Origin: Buddleja alternifolia
Taxonomy: Eukaryota; Streptophyta; Magnoliopsida; Lamiales; Scrophulariaceae
Assembly: GCA_019426215.1 (NCBI GenBank)
Contig: CM033402.1
Location: forward strand, 24,004,104-24,068,103
Length of the DNA stretch: 64,000 nt
Direction of reading: 5' to 3'
Shown: positions 11,199 through 27,027 of the stretch, piece after piece
Layout: the number at the start of each line of letters is the position of its first letter
Numbering within the stretch: position 1 is the first letter of the stretch
Translations under genes and position numbers: made by a program
Notes under the pieces: generated by a model
What the model was told of the DNA's origin: nothing
Databases searched by the model: none
What the model saw: only the letters and a program-made list of their open reading frames with translations

Positions 11199-13946
11199 CA
11201 AGGACGATTTAAGGGGGCCACCGGGGGGGCGGGGGGAGGGAATTCAAATTTTCATGGTCGGGTATATACATTTTTATTGTATGGCCCCTCCAACATATAG
11301 ATTTTAAGGTTTAAACATAGACAAAGATGTATTGTTGCCGAGGTGGTGAGCGCTTCTACATAGTAGCTTTAGGTCCAGAGTTCAATTCCCATTGGTTTTA
11401 GTCATGCCATATTTCTTTTGTCAGCTTCTCACTTATTCTTTTCCTTTTTTAATTAAAACTATACTTGCTTCAGGAAAAAATGTAAAAGGGAAAGGGGGAA
11501 AAGCAATTAACAAAAAAGAAATGTTAAATTGTGAATAGCTCCAACCTTTTTTTTTAATTAAAATTAATAAGAAGTTTTTCTAAAATTTATGAAAAAATAT
11601 TGTCGAAAAGGAAATTATATATATAAAAAATTAATAAGTACTTTTTTTAAAACCTATGAAAAGCATTATTGATAAGGGAAAAATACAAGAAATCAATATG
11701 TTGGTCCCAAATGGAATACAAAAGGGTCTAAAAAGGAGGGGGGTGAATAGACCCTGAAGTCTTTTTCGACTTCAAAAATTTCGTATTAAAAAGTTTTGGA
11801 CGCTTGAAGTGTCTAACGCTTGACTTAAGCGTTCACTTAAAATCTAGGCGATTTGGTGAAGCGTCTAATGAAGACTGTTTTTAGAAAGTTAACTCAGACT
11901 TCAAGATTTGAATACTATAACCAAATAGGTTTAAGCGTTCACTTCTTCGATCAGTGTTAGCACAGCGGAATGATTTTTGTAGTCTTCTTTCTAAAAGTTT
12001 TAGCGTCATAGAAAGTGTATTTAGTTGCATAGCGTTTGATTAAGTTTTGCTTGATCAGTTTATGATATGACAATATGAAAACTGAATGTAAAGTAAGAAA
12101 CACAATATTTGTAAGGTTCGTTGGGTGGTGTAATCTCAACTATGTCCTTCTTCTCCTTGAACACTTGGAAACAATCCACTAACATGATTCTCAAAGAATC
12201 ACAAAAAATCTTCTACAAATTAGGGAGAGATGGATGTCGATGACTTGAGCTCCTTGATCACACAGATTTCTGCTTCAAATCACTTCAATCCCCTTGCTTC
12301 TTTCACCCAGAAATACTGCAAGTATCCAACTTTGACTTCACACAGATCGCGAGGCTTGGATAGGAGTTTTTCTAAAAGGTTTGTTTGATTTTGATAAAGT
12401 TCAAACAACTAGGAATATCTCAATAGTAATGTGGGTTTCTCTGAAAAGAATGTTTGAGATATTGATTGACTGTCTCAGGAATTGAAGAAAAACAAAAGGA
12501 ATGTTTTCTTGAATCTTCTGGTTTTTTTGAGATTGTAAGGAACGAGACTTCAATACAACAGCAATTCGACTTGATAATTGTTCACTTCTTTTTGGTTTGT
12601 GTTGAAGTCCTATTTATAGGCATTTTTGAAAAAAGTGTCCGTTTGACACATGCACGAGCGGGTGTCTCTCACTTCCGCGAGTGAACAACTTTTGTCCTTT
12701 TTCTTGAAAATCTGCTGCACAAAAGTTGGTGCTACAATCTTTGAATAGTTGACAGTCCAATAGGGTGGCTTCTCCGTACGTCTGAAAGTGCTTATCACAT
12801 TTAATGCTCTTATCAGCATTTAATGCATTTGAATTAAATGTCCGTTGGCACTTAATGCATTGAGAATATTTGCATTAAACTCCTTCTGGACTTAGAAATA
12901 AATTCAGGTGAAATCAGTCATTGATAGACGCTTATTCAACCTTGAATCACTTCTATCCTATAAGGTGACGCTTGATGTAGCTGGTCATTCTAGACGCTTG
13001 GATACTTCATCTTCATTCAGACTTCAGGCGCTTGAGTCTTCAAACTTTACTTCTGATAAACTCACTCAGAACATATCAGACGCTTAGTCCAAGACAACTT
13101 AGCCTAACAATCTAGAATAAAAATAAAACAAAGCCTATTACAAATCTAACGCTTCAAAGCTTATACAAGATTCTAAGTAAAATCAAACTTACATATTTTG
13201 GGTTCTAACATAAAGTCCTATTTGTCATCAACAAAATATCTAACATGAAATTCCTAACACAATATTTAAGGACAATAAAAAGTCTATCACCATAAATTAT
13301 TTAGAGTTTATTATCCAACATATATGCATAAAATGATGATACTAGTGTTAATAGTTATTACTTTATATTTTTTTGAAAAATTATCATTATAATATAGTTG
13401 AAATTTGCTGTTGATTTATCTTTTGCTATTTTCTTGATTCCAATTAATTCTACATTGATCTATGATGACAATGCATTATTATTTTTTTTAACTAAATGCT
13501 TGTATATAATAAGAAAATAGACAAAATCATTAACTCCAAATAAAGTGAGACTAAAAATCAAATACGATGAAAAATATTTGAAAAAAAATCATTTACTAAT
13601 AAAACAAATATTATTCCATCATAAAAGCTCTTGATAATAGTATAATATTATAAAAAGTAGATTCAAAATTATAGTTTAAATCCTATTTCTATGCGTAAGC
13701 ATAAGAAAATAGGTACTTAAAAAACATCGAGTAAGTTCAATAATTTTCTAAAGTTTTATTTATAATATTTCAAAAACTATTATAAATCTCGATTGAAACC
13801 CAGTTTTTCTTTTACACATGATAATTTTATTTTACTGTCTACTAAAATTAAAACAAAATTTTTACATACAAGTATTGTAAAAAAATTTAATGGTAACTCG
13901 CCCCCCCCCCCCCCCAAACAATAAGTGAATCATGGATTTGTCCCTG
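11199..13946. mobile_element. Non-autonomous hAT-like transposon nested in the copia solo LTR
   Basis: The terminal inverted repeats are imperfect: left CAAGGACGATTTA, right (reverse complement) CAGGGACAAATCC. Flanking 8 bp sequences AGGATATC (11191-11198) and AAGATATC (13947-13954) match at 7 of 8 positions. The copia LTR resumes exactly after the second one. G-rich DNA (11211-11240) lies near the left end and a run of 15 C (13901-13915) near the right, as in some plant hAT families. After removing the nested solo LTR it is about 1.2 kb with no transposase. A tRNA-like phrase (gttgccgaggtggtgagcg, then agttcaattccc) is at 11335-11390. Confidence 0.78.
11699..13259 (-). repeat. Solo LTR nested in the hAT element, Maximus/SIRE-like copia
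   Basis: Starts TGTTGGTCCC and ends TTCCTAACA, flanked by a perfect 5 bp duplication CAATA (11694-11698 and 13260-13264). It contains the phrase GGGGGGTGAATAGACC, common near one end of Maximus/SIRE-type LTRs, and a minus-sense TATA box (CCTATAAATAGG near 12606-12618). I therefore read its sense strand as minus. The lineage is a judgement from these motifs. The boundaries are well supported. Confidence 0.82.
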
Positions 13947-14980
13947 AAGATATCGTTTGCGATTATAGGTAACTGAAATGAAAGTCTTTGGCCAAATTAA
14001 ATAAACTAACCCGTGTGAGATACAAAGGGTAGTTTGGTCATTTCATGTTAATATGATTCATAGCAATGTGAGTTCGACATATACCATGACTCTCACTCGA
14101 TCAAGACACATCAATAAAGGGTTTATACTTATATGGAAAACATAACCGAGAGGTTCGTAATGATATAATCATTCGTACTTGATTGAACGACGATGTGGGG
14201 CTACAACTAGGTGTCATCCACATCCATAGTATCCTCTCATTGTCAATCGAGATAAACTTAGAGAGTCGCGCTAAAAGAAAATAAGTTGGAAATCATCTTT
14301 TTGTAATTAAGGGACTTTTTGGTAATTTGCTATTGGATTGACAAATTAAATAAAGTGAACACATTAATTTAATTAATTGTTTAATGTGATTAAACAATAA
14401 AAAATTAAATTAATTAAGTAAATTGAACATTTAATTAACTAGGTTAATTAAATATTTAAGTTAATATTTTATTTAATCAAAATATATATTTAATATGATT
14501 AAATATATAACAATTTAGCAAATTTAGCCCACATGATTAAAAATAAAGTGGGCTAAAATTGACTAAGCAAATTTAGCCCACATGGGAGTCCACAATGTCC
14601 CTAGTAGGCGTGTACTAGGGCTTGTGGAGTTGTAGGATTTATTTAACTTAAGACTTGTAGACTAAGTTAATCATTTAAGCCAAAAATTGCAAGAAGAGAA
14701 AAATCCATCTTTCGACATTCTCCTAGTCATCGGTCACCAAGGAAGAAGAGGAGGATTTCTGGAGCTTATTTCGCGTGACGATCTAGAGGTAAGGGACAAG
14801 GTGTTCATTGCTAAGCTAGTGGATTAACAACCATTTTACATCAAAGGTTGTTATTCTTTTTGCGCATAAATTAATTAGATTAGTTTGTATTAAAATTATT
14901 AAATCCCAAATCGATACATAACTAAGGTGATTGAATTTTTATCTTCCACTGCGCATGCTCGTTCGATCAGCAACATTCAC

Positions 14981-15203
14981 CTACCAAAACGTTCATATCT
15001 AATGAAATAGCCTACAAAACTAAAACCAAAACTCTACAAAAGTAGTCTATAAATAGTCAAATAACTAGTCCATAAATAGTCAAATAACATAGTTAAATCT
15101 CCTACAAAGCTACAAACAAATTTTTTTAAAAAATCAAGTTTTTTGATACTTAAACAAAAATTAACAAGTAAAGCAACTTTCTATTAATAAAAAAACTAAT
15201 TAA
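14981..15203. other. AT-rich spacer
   Basis: No gene is seen. Short tandem phrase (ccataaatagtcaaataac / tctataaatagtcaaataac) near 15045-15090. Confidence 0.5.
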
Positions 15204-15212
15204 AAATATATA

Positions 15213-15827
15213 GGGAAAATTACTAAAAAAACCCTTAAAATAAACTTTTATATCCAAAAAACCCATGATAATATTTGTCAATCCAAAAAATTCATTCCAT
15301 CAACTTTTCCTTCCAAAAAACCCAATATTTAGGGTTAACAAATTTATGGACTCAATTGCCCTTAGCCTTCTAGATTAAAAATTAATCTATTGTTGTTATG
15401 CAATAAAATTTATTTATTTAAAAATTTGTATTGATAATTGATACTAATTATGATTTTAATTTTAAATTGTCAATTTTTTTATTCTTTTTAAAAAATTTAA
15501 AATATATATTTATAGATAATTACTATATTAAAATCAAAAATAAATTATATACTAATATTTAAAAAAATTAATATTATAAAAGAAAATTCGTATTTTATGA
15601 TTCATCAATTTGAAAGAATCAAAACAAAATGATACATTAAGAAAAAATAATCGATCAATTATTAACTTAATAAATGAAGGGGTAGTTTAGTCCAAAAAAT
15701 TGTTAATCCTGACTTTTGGGGTTTTCAGAATGAAAAGTTTGTAAAATGGGTTTTTAAGATTGAAAAATATTTTCATGGATTTTTTGGATATGAAAAATTA
15801 TTTTAGGAGGTTTTGAGTAATTTTCCC
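15213..15827. mobile_element. MULE-like MITE with 30 bp terminal inverted repeats
   Basis: Left end GGGAAAATTACTAAAAAAAC, right end the reverse complement of GGGAAAATTACTCAAAACC. The flanks AAATATATA (15204-15212) and AAATATATT (15828-15836) form a 9 bp target duplication with one mismatch. A 9 bp duplication fits Mutator-type MITEs. 615 bp, no coding capacity. Confidence 0.72.
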
Positions 15828-15836
15828 AAATATATT

Positions 15837-16681
15837 AATAATAATGGCGGTTCCTTTTTTTGCGGTTTGGTCCAAAATCGCCATCAAACCGATTTGACAG
15901 TGCGTTTATTCGGGCAATTTGGGTGGTTTTACAAAATTGTTGTCAATCCTAGTCCCCATCGATCAAATATTATTAATCGGTCCCACCGAAGCCCATAATA
16001 CATCCACTTGAAACGACAAACTTTATATATTTACATGAGATTCGAACTTGTGATATTAAAGTAAAATTTTAGAAACCCTCCATCAAGTTCAGGTTGTGGA
16101 CTCAATATTTACATATCGTTCACACGCAATTATAACATTTGTGAATATTTATGCATAAAAATAATGTAATAGACACCACATAAGTATAATGCTTTTCTAT
16201 ATCTGTTTTCAATCACTAGAAGAGTATAGTTATTGTTCTGTAACACCTGTTCTTTATCCTTCTCATGTACTTGGGCTTAACTTTTATTAGTTTTTTCAAT
16301 TAGTAAAATATCTTAAATTATAATTAAATTATAATATGTTGAATCGTTTGATCTGAAAATATGATAATGTGCTTCAGAGTAAATATCTTGTTAACCTGCA
16401 TAATTTTGGTCGGGTTTAATTGTCATCATGAAACATCCCATTTAAAAATGAGTTGGACTAAGAAATCGGGTTGGGCCCATTTAAAAATATGAAAACATTT
16501 GTGTTGGGCCTTTGTGAATAATCTTATGCTGCTGAGCCCAAAATGAACCCTGTTGAACTCAAATCTTATCCGAACCATAGCACACCATATAGCCTACATC
16601 TGATATTCACCGGGAGATTCACACACCTTTCCATTTACACAATTATTATTATTACACATAATAATAATAATAATAATAATA
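15837..16681. other. Spacer
   Basis: No gene is seen. 15840-15990 has GC-rich phrases (ggcggttcc, gcggtttggtcc) resembling ends of non-autonomous hAT elements. Ends in an (AAT)n microsatellite at about 16645-16680. Confidence 0.45.
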
Positions 16682-16899
16682 CCAACATCCGTTGGCTCAG
16701 TTGGTAAAGACGAACCACTTCCCCTCAGAAAGTTATGTGTTCGATTCCCTCTACCGACGTGAGGGCAATGTTGGTGGGTTATCTGTAATTCCCAGCTAGA
16801 CTGGCTGGCCTTTGCTTTTGATTGGTCTAGTGTGGTATGCCCTGGCCCGGGTAGGGGACCAGAGCCGATCCTACACGAATTTTTTATTACAAAAAAAAA
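16682..16899 (+). mobile_element. tRNA-derived SINE
   Basis: Contains a Pol III A box (TGGCTCAGTTGG, 16694-16705) and, about 40 bp later, a B box (GTTCGATTCCC, 16739-16749). A tRNA-unrelated body with GGCCCGGGTAGGGGACC follows, then a T-rich end and an A run. The element sits inside an (AAT)n tract that continues on both sides, consistent with a target duplication of that tract. No cloverleaf of a real tRNA can be drawn. Confidence 0.65.
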
Positions 16900-16900
16900 C

Positions 16901-16933
<33 letters not shown>

Positions 16934-18640
16934 GGAATGAAGTAGTATACTCTAGGAGCTCCAAATTTAATTTTATTACTAAAATATGACAACAATGCCA
17001 ATGGATTATAAAAACATTATAATTTCAAATTAAATTCTAAAAGTATTTTTTTATTGCATATTAGATAATAAATATAAATTTATAAATTTAATAGTTTAAA
17101 ATATTTATATGGAATGCAGCCCGTGAATGAAAATTTTAGACCATCATCAACAACATAGTAACATATGTCAAATTAGAAATGACAAAACATCGAAGTTCAA
17201 ATGAAAATTATTTCAGTTTTACCGCATATTAACACCAAACCATCAATTTTTTGTAGCATATTATAGTAGTAAATCAAGATTTAGGCATAAATAAGTACAG
17301 CCCAGATAAACCATATTATAGTATAATATATATTTTATATTTAAATGTCCAAATAATAATAATAATTTGTTCCTTTCATATGTAGTATTTGCAAACTCAA
17401 CTACTATTTTTTTTTCAAACTCAACTGATTATAGAAAAATAATTATAAGTGAAAATATTAGAATTAATAAAAAAAATCAGAAGTTGATAGTGTTTGCAAA
17501 CACAGGTGAAAAATAAAAAAAAATTGCAGATGATTATTTGCAGAAAAAGTGATTAAAAATGATAATACATCTAAAATAAAATTATTTTAATTTAAAAAGT
17601 ATTATAATCAGTTTTGAGCACCACCCTTTTATTATAGCTTAGATTATAGATTATTATCACTTAAATTAAGAGAATTAGAATAAAAAATTAGGTTTGCAAA
17701 CACTACTAAATAAATTATTGAAGCCATAAGTCCATAATCATTAACACTCTTGTAATTCTTTTATATTGTTAAATTGATAATTTTGTGCTTGTGTATATGT
17801 ACTTATTGTCCAATTATGCATTTTTCAAGCAATTATTTGGATAAATCATTATGAAAAAGAAATTGATTATTAAAAAGAACATTTATTTTTTAATTTGTTA
17901 GCAATTGATTTTGTTTTGTTAACAAATGAATACTATTGTCATTTATCTAGAGATAAAAAAAATTGGAGCTCCTATAGTAATTTGTGTGAACCAACCAACA
18001 TTGGTCCTCTAATAATAATAATAATAAAAAATTATCTTCCCTGGAAACCCTAGGGCTTGTATGGTATTGTTTTCATTTTCAATTCTCAATTCCCAACTGA
18101 AAATTGTAGAAAAGTGAATTTTCAAACTTTCATTGGTTTTTGTGTTAAAAATGAAAATATGTTTGGATGAAGTATTTTGAGTTGTTATTTTATAAGTTGA
18201 AAATGAAAATATGTTTGGATGAATGTAATTTTGTGTGAATTTTTTTACGAAAAGACGTGATGAAAATAAAAATATATTTGAATGAATAGTTTTTTTAATA
18301 TAAATATAATAAAAAATTATAAGATTGATTTGACATAAAGTAAATTTGATTTGTTGTTAGTGATATAGTTATATATATATATTGATATATATATATATGC
18401 ATAGGTATATGTATATATAAAAGTTGTATGAATATATATAGCTATCCAAATTAAGTAGATATATAGATAGGAGAATAGGAGTGGTTGGAGAATTGAATTG
18501 ATGGGATGAGAGTAGGAATACATTGGAAACATGAATTGAGAAGAGATTTGTAGTTTTGATTTGAGAAATAAATTCCCCAAATTTCATGGAAAAAGGAAGC
18601 CGATTTCAAATTTGTGCATGTGGATTTTTGATTTGTTTCC
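16900..18640. other. AT-rich spacer upstream of RPS3
   Basis: Several microsatellites (AAT, TA). The phrase gaaaatatgtttggatgaa is repeated near 18150 and 18205. No convincing gene or complete transposon. The minus-strand frames at 18317-19205 are low-complexity and overlap the RPS3 exons. Confidence 0.5.
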
Positions 18641-18884
18641 CATGTTTTGGGCTTAGATTCTCAAAATATTGAGAATTAAGAATGGGGACAATAAGTTGGG
18701 CCAAACATATTTTGGATCTCAAAATAATTGAGAATTGGAATTTGGATTTTGAAAACAAAACCATAAAGCCCCTAATCTCTCCATCTAGGGTTTTCATTTC
18801 ATCATATCGCACAAAGAACACGCTATCTATCCTCAGATCTCCCCGCCTGTCTCTGATTCTATTCTCTCTCTCTACAACCCCAAA
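18641..18884 (+). promoter_or_regulatory. Probable RPS3 core promoter and 5' leader
   Basis: Directly upstream of the start codon. There are site II-type motifs (TTGGGCC at about 18697 and TTTGGGCTT at about 18646) and a telo-box-like ctagggtttt at 18786-18795. This pairing is typical of plant ribosomal protein promoters. A pyrimidine-rich leader (ctctctctctaca) precedes the ATG. No clear TATA box. Confidence 0.55.
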
Positions 18885-22630
<3,746 letters not shown>

Positions 22631-23166
22631 GATAGCATCTACACCTGAGTATTTGTTAGACTTGAGTTCTTTTTACATTTTTCTTGAATGCCTCGACAAT
22701 CTTTTTGACAGATGAGAACAGTAGAAACGTTCGTTTGTGCAAATTTCAATTTGTAACAGCAAATTTGGTTTGGCATTTTTGTTGAACTATCTCATTAAGT
22801 ATTCTGTTCTTTTTCTTATTTTTCGTTTATTATGGTCGATTTGCATTTTGTGGTTAGAAACGTACTATTTGAAAAGAGTGCTAAATTTGTTATGCTCTTT
22901 GTCAATAATCATGGTTGCAAAGAATTCTGACTCGAAAAAACTGATAATTAGCCACTGGTTGAATTAGTGCCCTTCTCGACCCTGGTTCTGCTTTGGTTTC
23001 ATTTTAAGAAAATATATTGCGAGTATTTTAACAAATAAGGATTATCCTATGATATTCAAAATTTCCCTGCTTTTTCTCCTTGAGGCCGTGGATTCTTTAC
23101 CCAAGTTACATGGACGGATGAGGAGGATGTTTGCAAGGCACACCTTTTTTCTTATATATATATATA
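22631..23166 (+). other. RPS3 3' UTR and downstream spacer
   Basis: T-rich sequence with several short frames that look random. It ends in a (TA)n run where the first MITE begins. No second gene is seen. Confidence 0.55.
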
Positions 23167-23617
23167 GGGAAAATCACACTTTTGGTCCCATTACTTTGGT
23201 CTTTTTCAATTTTAGTTGCATTTGTTACGGATTCTCACATTATATCCCATAACTTTCAATTTTTCTCACATTTGGTCCTATTGAAGGATTCCGTCCAATA
23301 TTTAACGGTCAACTTCATTAGTCAACATTTTGATCGAAGTTTTCGGGCACAATTCGTGAATAAATGCACTCACACACGAATTATATTTAATATTACGATG
23401 TTTTTATTCAATATCACGTGCATTCATGTACGATTTGCTCGAAAATTTCGATCAAAATATTAACTAACGGAGTTGATTATTAAATATTGGATGAAATTCT
23501 TCAATGGGACTACATGTGAGAAAAATTGAAAGTTATGGGATATAATGTGAGAATACGTAACGAATGAGATCAAAATCGAAAAAGATCAAAATTATGGGAC
23601 CAAGAGTGCAATTTCCC
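23167..23617. mobile_element. Foldback MITE 1
   Basis: Left end GGGAAAATCACACTTTTGGT pairs with right end accaagagtgcaatttccc. The inverted repeat extends inward for roughly 200 bp on each side (for example tatcccataactttcaattt against aaattgaaagttatgggata). It is flanked by TATATATA on both sides and has no ORF. Confidence 0.8.
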
Positions 23618-23632
23618 CTCTATATATATATA

Positions 23633-24079
23633 GGAAAAATTACACTGGGTACCCTTGAGGTATTGCCTAATTACGGTTTACACCCCCTAGTTTAAAATAT
23701 TACATCTAACATCCTGTAGTTTTATATATTGATGTAAAGTTGTACGGATTAGTATAATTATGAGTGTTATTTGTTATGCATGGTAAACAGTATGAGTGTA
23801 TATGTTAGGATTAATATAATTATGGTGTTATTTGTTAGGTTTAGAATTTCTTGAACTTACTGAATTTCTTGCATTTGTGTTTCTATTTGGTGTAATATGA
23901 GCATTTATGGTGTAATATGAGGATTAACTGAGAAACCTTATTAATTCATGAATATTAGAGGATTTTGCCAAACCTTACATCAATATATTAAACTATAGGA
24001 TGTTAAATGTAATATTTTGAACTAGGGGGTGTAAATCGTAATTAGGTAATACCTCAAGGGTACCCAGTGTAATTTTCCC
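23633..24079. mobile_element. Foldback MITE 2
   Basis: Left end GGAAAAATTACACTGGGTAC pairs with right end gtacccagtgtaattttccc. The terminal repeat of about 100 bp is nearly perfect (gtttacaccccctagttt against aactagggggtgtaaatc). It starts 15 bp after MITE 1, separated only by a TA tract. No ORF. Confidence 0.85.
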
Positions 24080-25250
24080 TATATATATATTATCTAAAGA
24101 AAACTCCTGCGTAGAGGGGTAGATAAAAGACTCCCCGGCGTGTACAGATATAATATGGGTACCAACGACCAAGAAGTACAATAATTTCAACAAAGTAAAG
24201 AAAGCACTTCTTTGTGCGTCACTGAATATAAAGATCAAATGTAACCCAAAAAAAAATAGAATATAAAGATCTAATAATCATTATGGAATTGAAGTGTGGA
24301 AAGCCAAACTCTCCATATGCACTGTGCCCGTAATATGTCCATGTAAATTATCAGATTATGTATGTGTGAAGAACACAAACATGCCTGATTGGTCTGAACG
24401 AACACTTTTTTGACTGGTGCAACGCAATAAATTGAGTTATATAGGAAAAACCGAACACTCCTTTAATTTGATATATCATGAAAAGAATAAACTATAAAAT
24501 CCAAACTAAAGGACATATTTAAACGTTTTATACACTATTTATCAAATACAAAATGAAATATCAAATTAAAGTATAAGGTACAAATTGAATGTACAATGGC
24601 GAGCATGAACTACTTATCAACTAAGGCAATTGACAAAGTGTGTCTTTTTCTATTTCTCAAGTCTATTTCTAAGCGTACAAGATCATGTGATATACAATAC
24701 TACCTAGTGTTTACCTATGATCGATTTTAAACGGAAAAGGTTAATAAAAATTAATAGTCGGAGCACACTCGCTGCGTATATAAATAATATAAATAAGAAA
24801 ACAAATTTATTGTGTATATAAATAATTTAAATAAGAAAACAAATTTATTGTGTATATAAATAATATAAATAAGAAAACAAATTTATTTCTTTATATCGTA
24901 ACACACAAATCATACAATTCCACTTATGTATAATTTAGTTAAATTACAAAACTTATAAATTCAGAGAAGTGCCATATTTTAAAATTATATGAACAGCTTT
25001 TAATAAGATAAATTTACTAAACTAATTAAAAAGTATAGGACATTGAGGGACAAATTATTTCCTTACAAAATCATCACTTGGATACAATTACTTTTCTAGT
25101 CAAAATTAAATACTGGATTCCATTTTTTTTCATGTTACTTTCTTCTATGAATCATATCGATACCCGACCAATAGATTAAGTTCAAGCTTAACCTTCGAAG
25201 CAACTTCATATCCAATTATTCTTCATGTTTCATCCACCAGAAATGTAAAT
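24080..25250. other. AT-rich spacer with a 38 bp tandem repeat
   Basis: No gene is seen. Three tandem units of 38 bp (tgtatataaataatataaat...) lie at about 24773-24886. Confidence 0.6.
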
Positions 25251-26180
25251 TCCGGCGCATCCAAGTTCCACATTGATTTTTGCTTTGGAAACTATTGTTA
25301 AGGAAATAAAAAATCTATCAGAAAACATTATTGATTCTCCAATTTCCCAAAAGAGGAAAAGTCTACTGGCAATATGTGTGTCTAAGGTGGATTTGATGAA
25401 AGCCTATGATACGGTAGAATGAGACTTCCTATTATCTCTTCTTGGTTATATGAACTTCCACCCCGGTGTTTATAAGTTGGATACTTGAATGCATCACTTC
25501 TTCAACATTCTCTGTTAATATTAATGGGAAGCCTGAAGGATATTTCAAGGGTGCTCGAGGTCTTCGTCAAGGTGATCTTATTTCACCTTATCCCTATGTG
25601 CCTGTTATGGAGGCTTTGCATGGCATACCTGCTAAGTTTATCCGTGAAGATTCTTCTTTTAAGTATCATTGGAACTGCTCCAAAACTAGCACATTTATTC
25701 AGTCAGCTACAACATTGAAACGGGGAGTCGACTTATTTGCTAAGCTGGCGGGTTTGAAGGCTAATCCTAACAAAAGCCATCTATTCTTGTCATTGAAAGC
25801 TAACTCTTTAGCTAGGGATATCCAGCCCTTTTTTGATTTGTGGTCGGCACTTTACCTGTACGGTACCTTGGTGTACACCACATTACATCTAAGCTTACTT
25901 TGGCAGATTGTGCCCTCTCTAATCAGAAAGGTGGAAGATAAAATCGGGTCATGGACAAATAAGTCTCTTTCCTATGCGAGTAAGCTGCAAATCAGAAAGG
26001 TGGAAGATAAAATCATCCATTTGGGTTACTTGAATTAGAGCAAATCGGCTGGGCTCTAATTCCATTTGGAGTGTTCCTATTTCTTACACCATGGGGTTGG
26101 AAGCTAATTTTAAAGATGCGCAATCTTATGCTACCTCATATTAAATACCGAACTAGAAATGGAAAATGAAACTATGGGCT
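25251..26180 (+). pseudogene. LINE (L1 type) ORF2 fragment 1, reverse transcriptase
   Basis: Shows RT landmarks KVDLMKAYDTVE (with the following Trp codon changed to a stop at about 25421) and INGKPEGYFKGARGLRQGD. The later GLKANPNKSHLF and SWTNKSLSYASKL come after a jump that skips the catalytic YADD region. It contains stops, a short duplicated phrase (IRKVEDKI) and frame changes. There is no endonuclease or 3' end. Confidence 0.8.
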
Positions 26181-27027
26181 TCTTCTATAGATGTGTTTTT
26201 AAAGTTGATCTTATGAAGGCTTATGATAGTGTTGAATGAGATTTCTTGATTAAATTACTTGGGTTCATGAATATCCACCCTATTTTTATTAATTAGATCA
26301 AAAAGTGTGTACTACACATGCTTTTTCGATTAATATTAATGGGAAAGTGGGAGGTTATTTTAAAGGAACTAGAGGGCTTACACAAGGGGATCCTATATCC
26401 CCTTATTTATTTGTTCTTTTTCTGTCAATTGGAATACTGGTAGATTCAAGATTGTCGATGATTATAAATGGAGATGAGTGGAGTTGGCCTTTTGACAATT
26501 TCGTGGAATCCATGAAAATTAGGGAATCTCTTCCTCCTATTCGGGTGGGAATGGAGGATTCGATTAAATGGACTTATGCTAGGAATAGAAAGTTCACTAC
26601 CGAATCTGTTCGAGAGATAATATGTGATAGAGAAACTCCAAAATTATGGTCACAGACTCACAACTCCTGGAAAAATTCTCTAGCACAATTTTATCATTTG
26701 GTTGGCGATCCATACTCGACTACCGACTAGAGACAAGCCATGTATTGGACTAGAATATTCTTTTTGTTGCCTCTGTAGTTTGAACATTATTGAAACTCAC
26801 AATCATCTTTTCTTTAATTGTAAATTTTCTAATGATTGTCTAATGCTACTGCGTGATCAGGTAAATTTGACCGAAAATATCAGGATTGGAGTACAGGAAT
26901 TCAACGGGCTGCAACCAAGTAGCGGAACAAAAACTTGGTTAACGTGGCATACATACTGTATGATGTGGGCAACTATTGTTTATCTTATATGGCAAGAAAG
27001 AAATACACAGAGTTTTAAGGAAACGGG
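26181..27027 (+). pseudogene. LINE ORF2 fragment 2: RT start joined to the C-terminal zinc-binding region
   Basis: Begins again with KVDLMKAYDSVE and a stop in place of Trp, then [20 protein letters not shown]. At about 26422 it jumps to the C-terminal part with [16 protein letters not shown] and the Cys/His zinc-binding region (CCLCSLNIIETHNHLFFNC), with one frame change near 26705. It is interrupted after SFKETG by the solo LTR at 27028. The sequence resumes at 33620 beyond the gypsy element. Confidence 0.82.

Larger units (their letters stand above)
10558..14975 (+). repeat. Ty1/copia solo LTR, interrupted by a hAT element
   Basis: The left part (10558-11198) and right part (13955-14975) together align with the 3' LTR at 45653-48951, including the phrases around 10920-11050 and 13960-14110. 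It starts TGATAAGTATATG and ends CAACA. Flanks TTCAT (10553-10557) and TTCAC (14976-14980) look like a target duplication with one change. Without the insert it is about 1.66 kb. No copia coding sequence adjoins it, so it is a solo LTR. Confidence 0.82.

Noticed and set aside
11335..11390. tRNA-like sequence
   Set aside because: No cloverleaf, and it lies inside the hAT element.
16694..16755. tRNA gene
   Set aside because: It has A and B boxes but no plausible anticodon arm or acceptor stem, so it is called a SINE.
16594..17001. 135-codon minus frame with Ile runs
   Set aside because: Translation of an (AAT)n microsatellite and a SINE.
24773..24886. CRISPR-like array
   Set aside because: Contiguous tandem units with no unique spacers, in a plant nuclear context.
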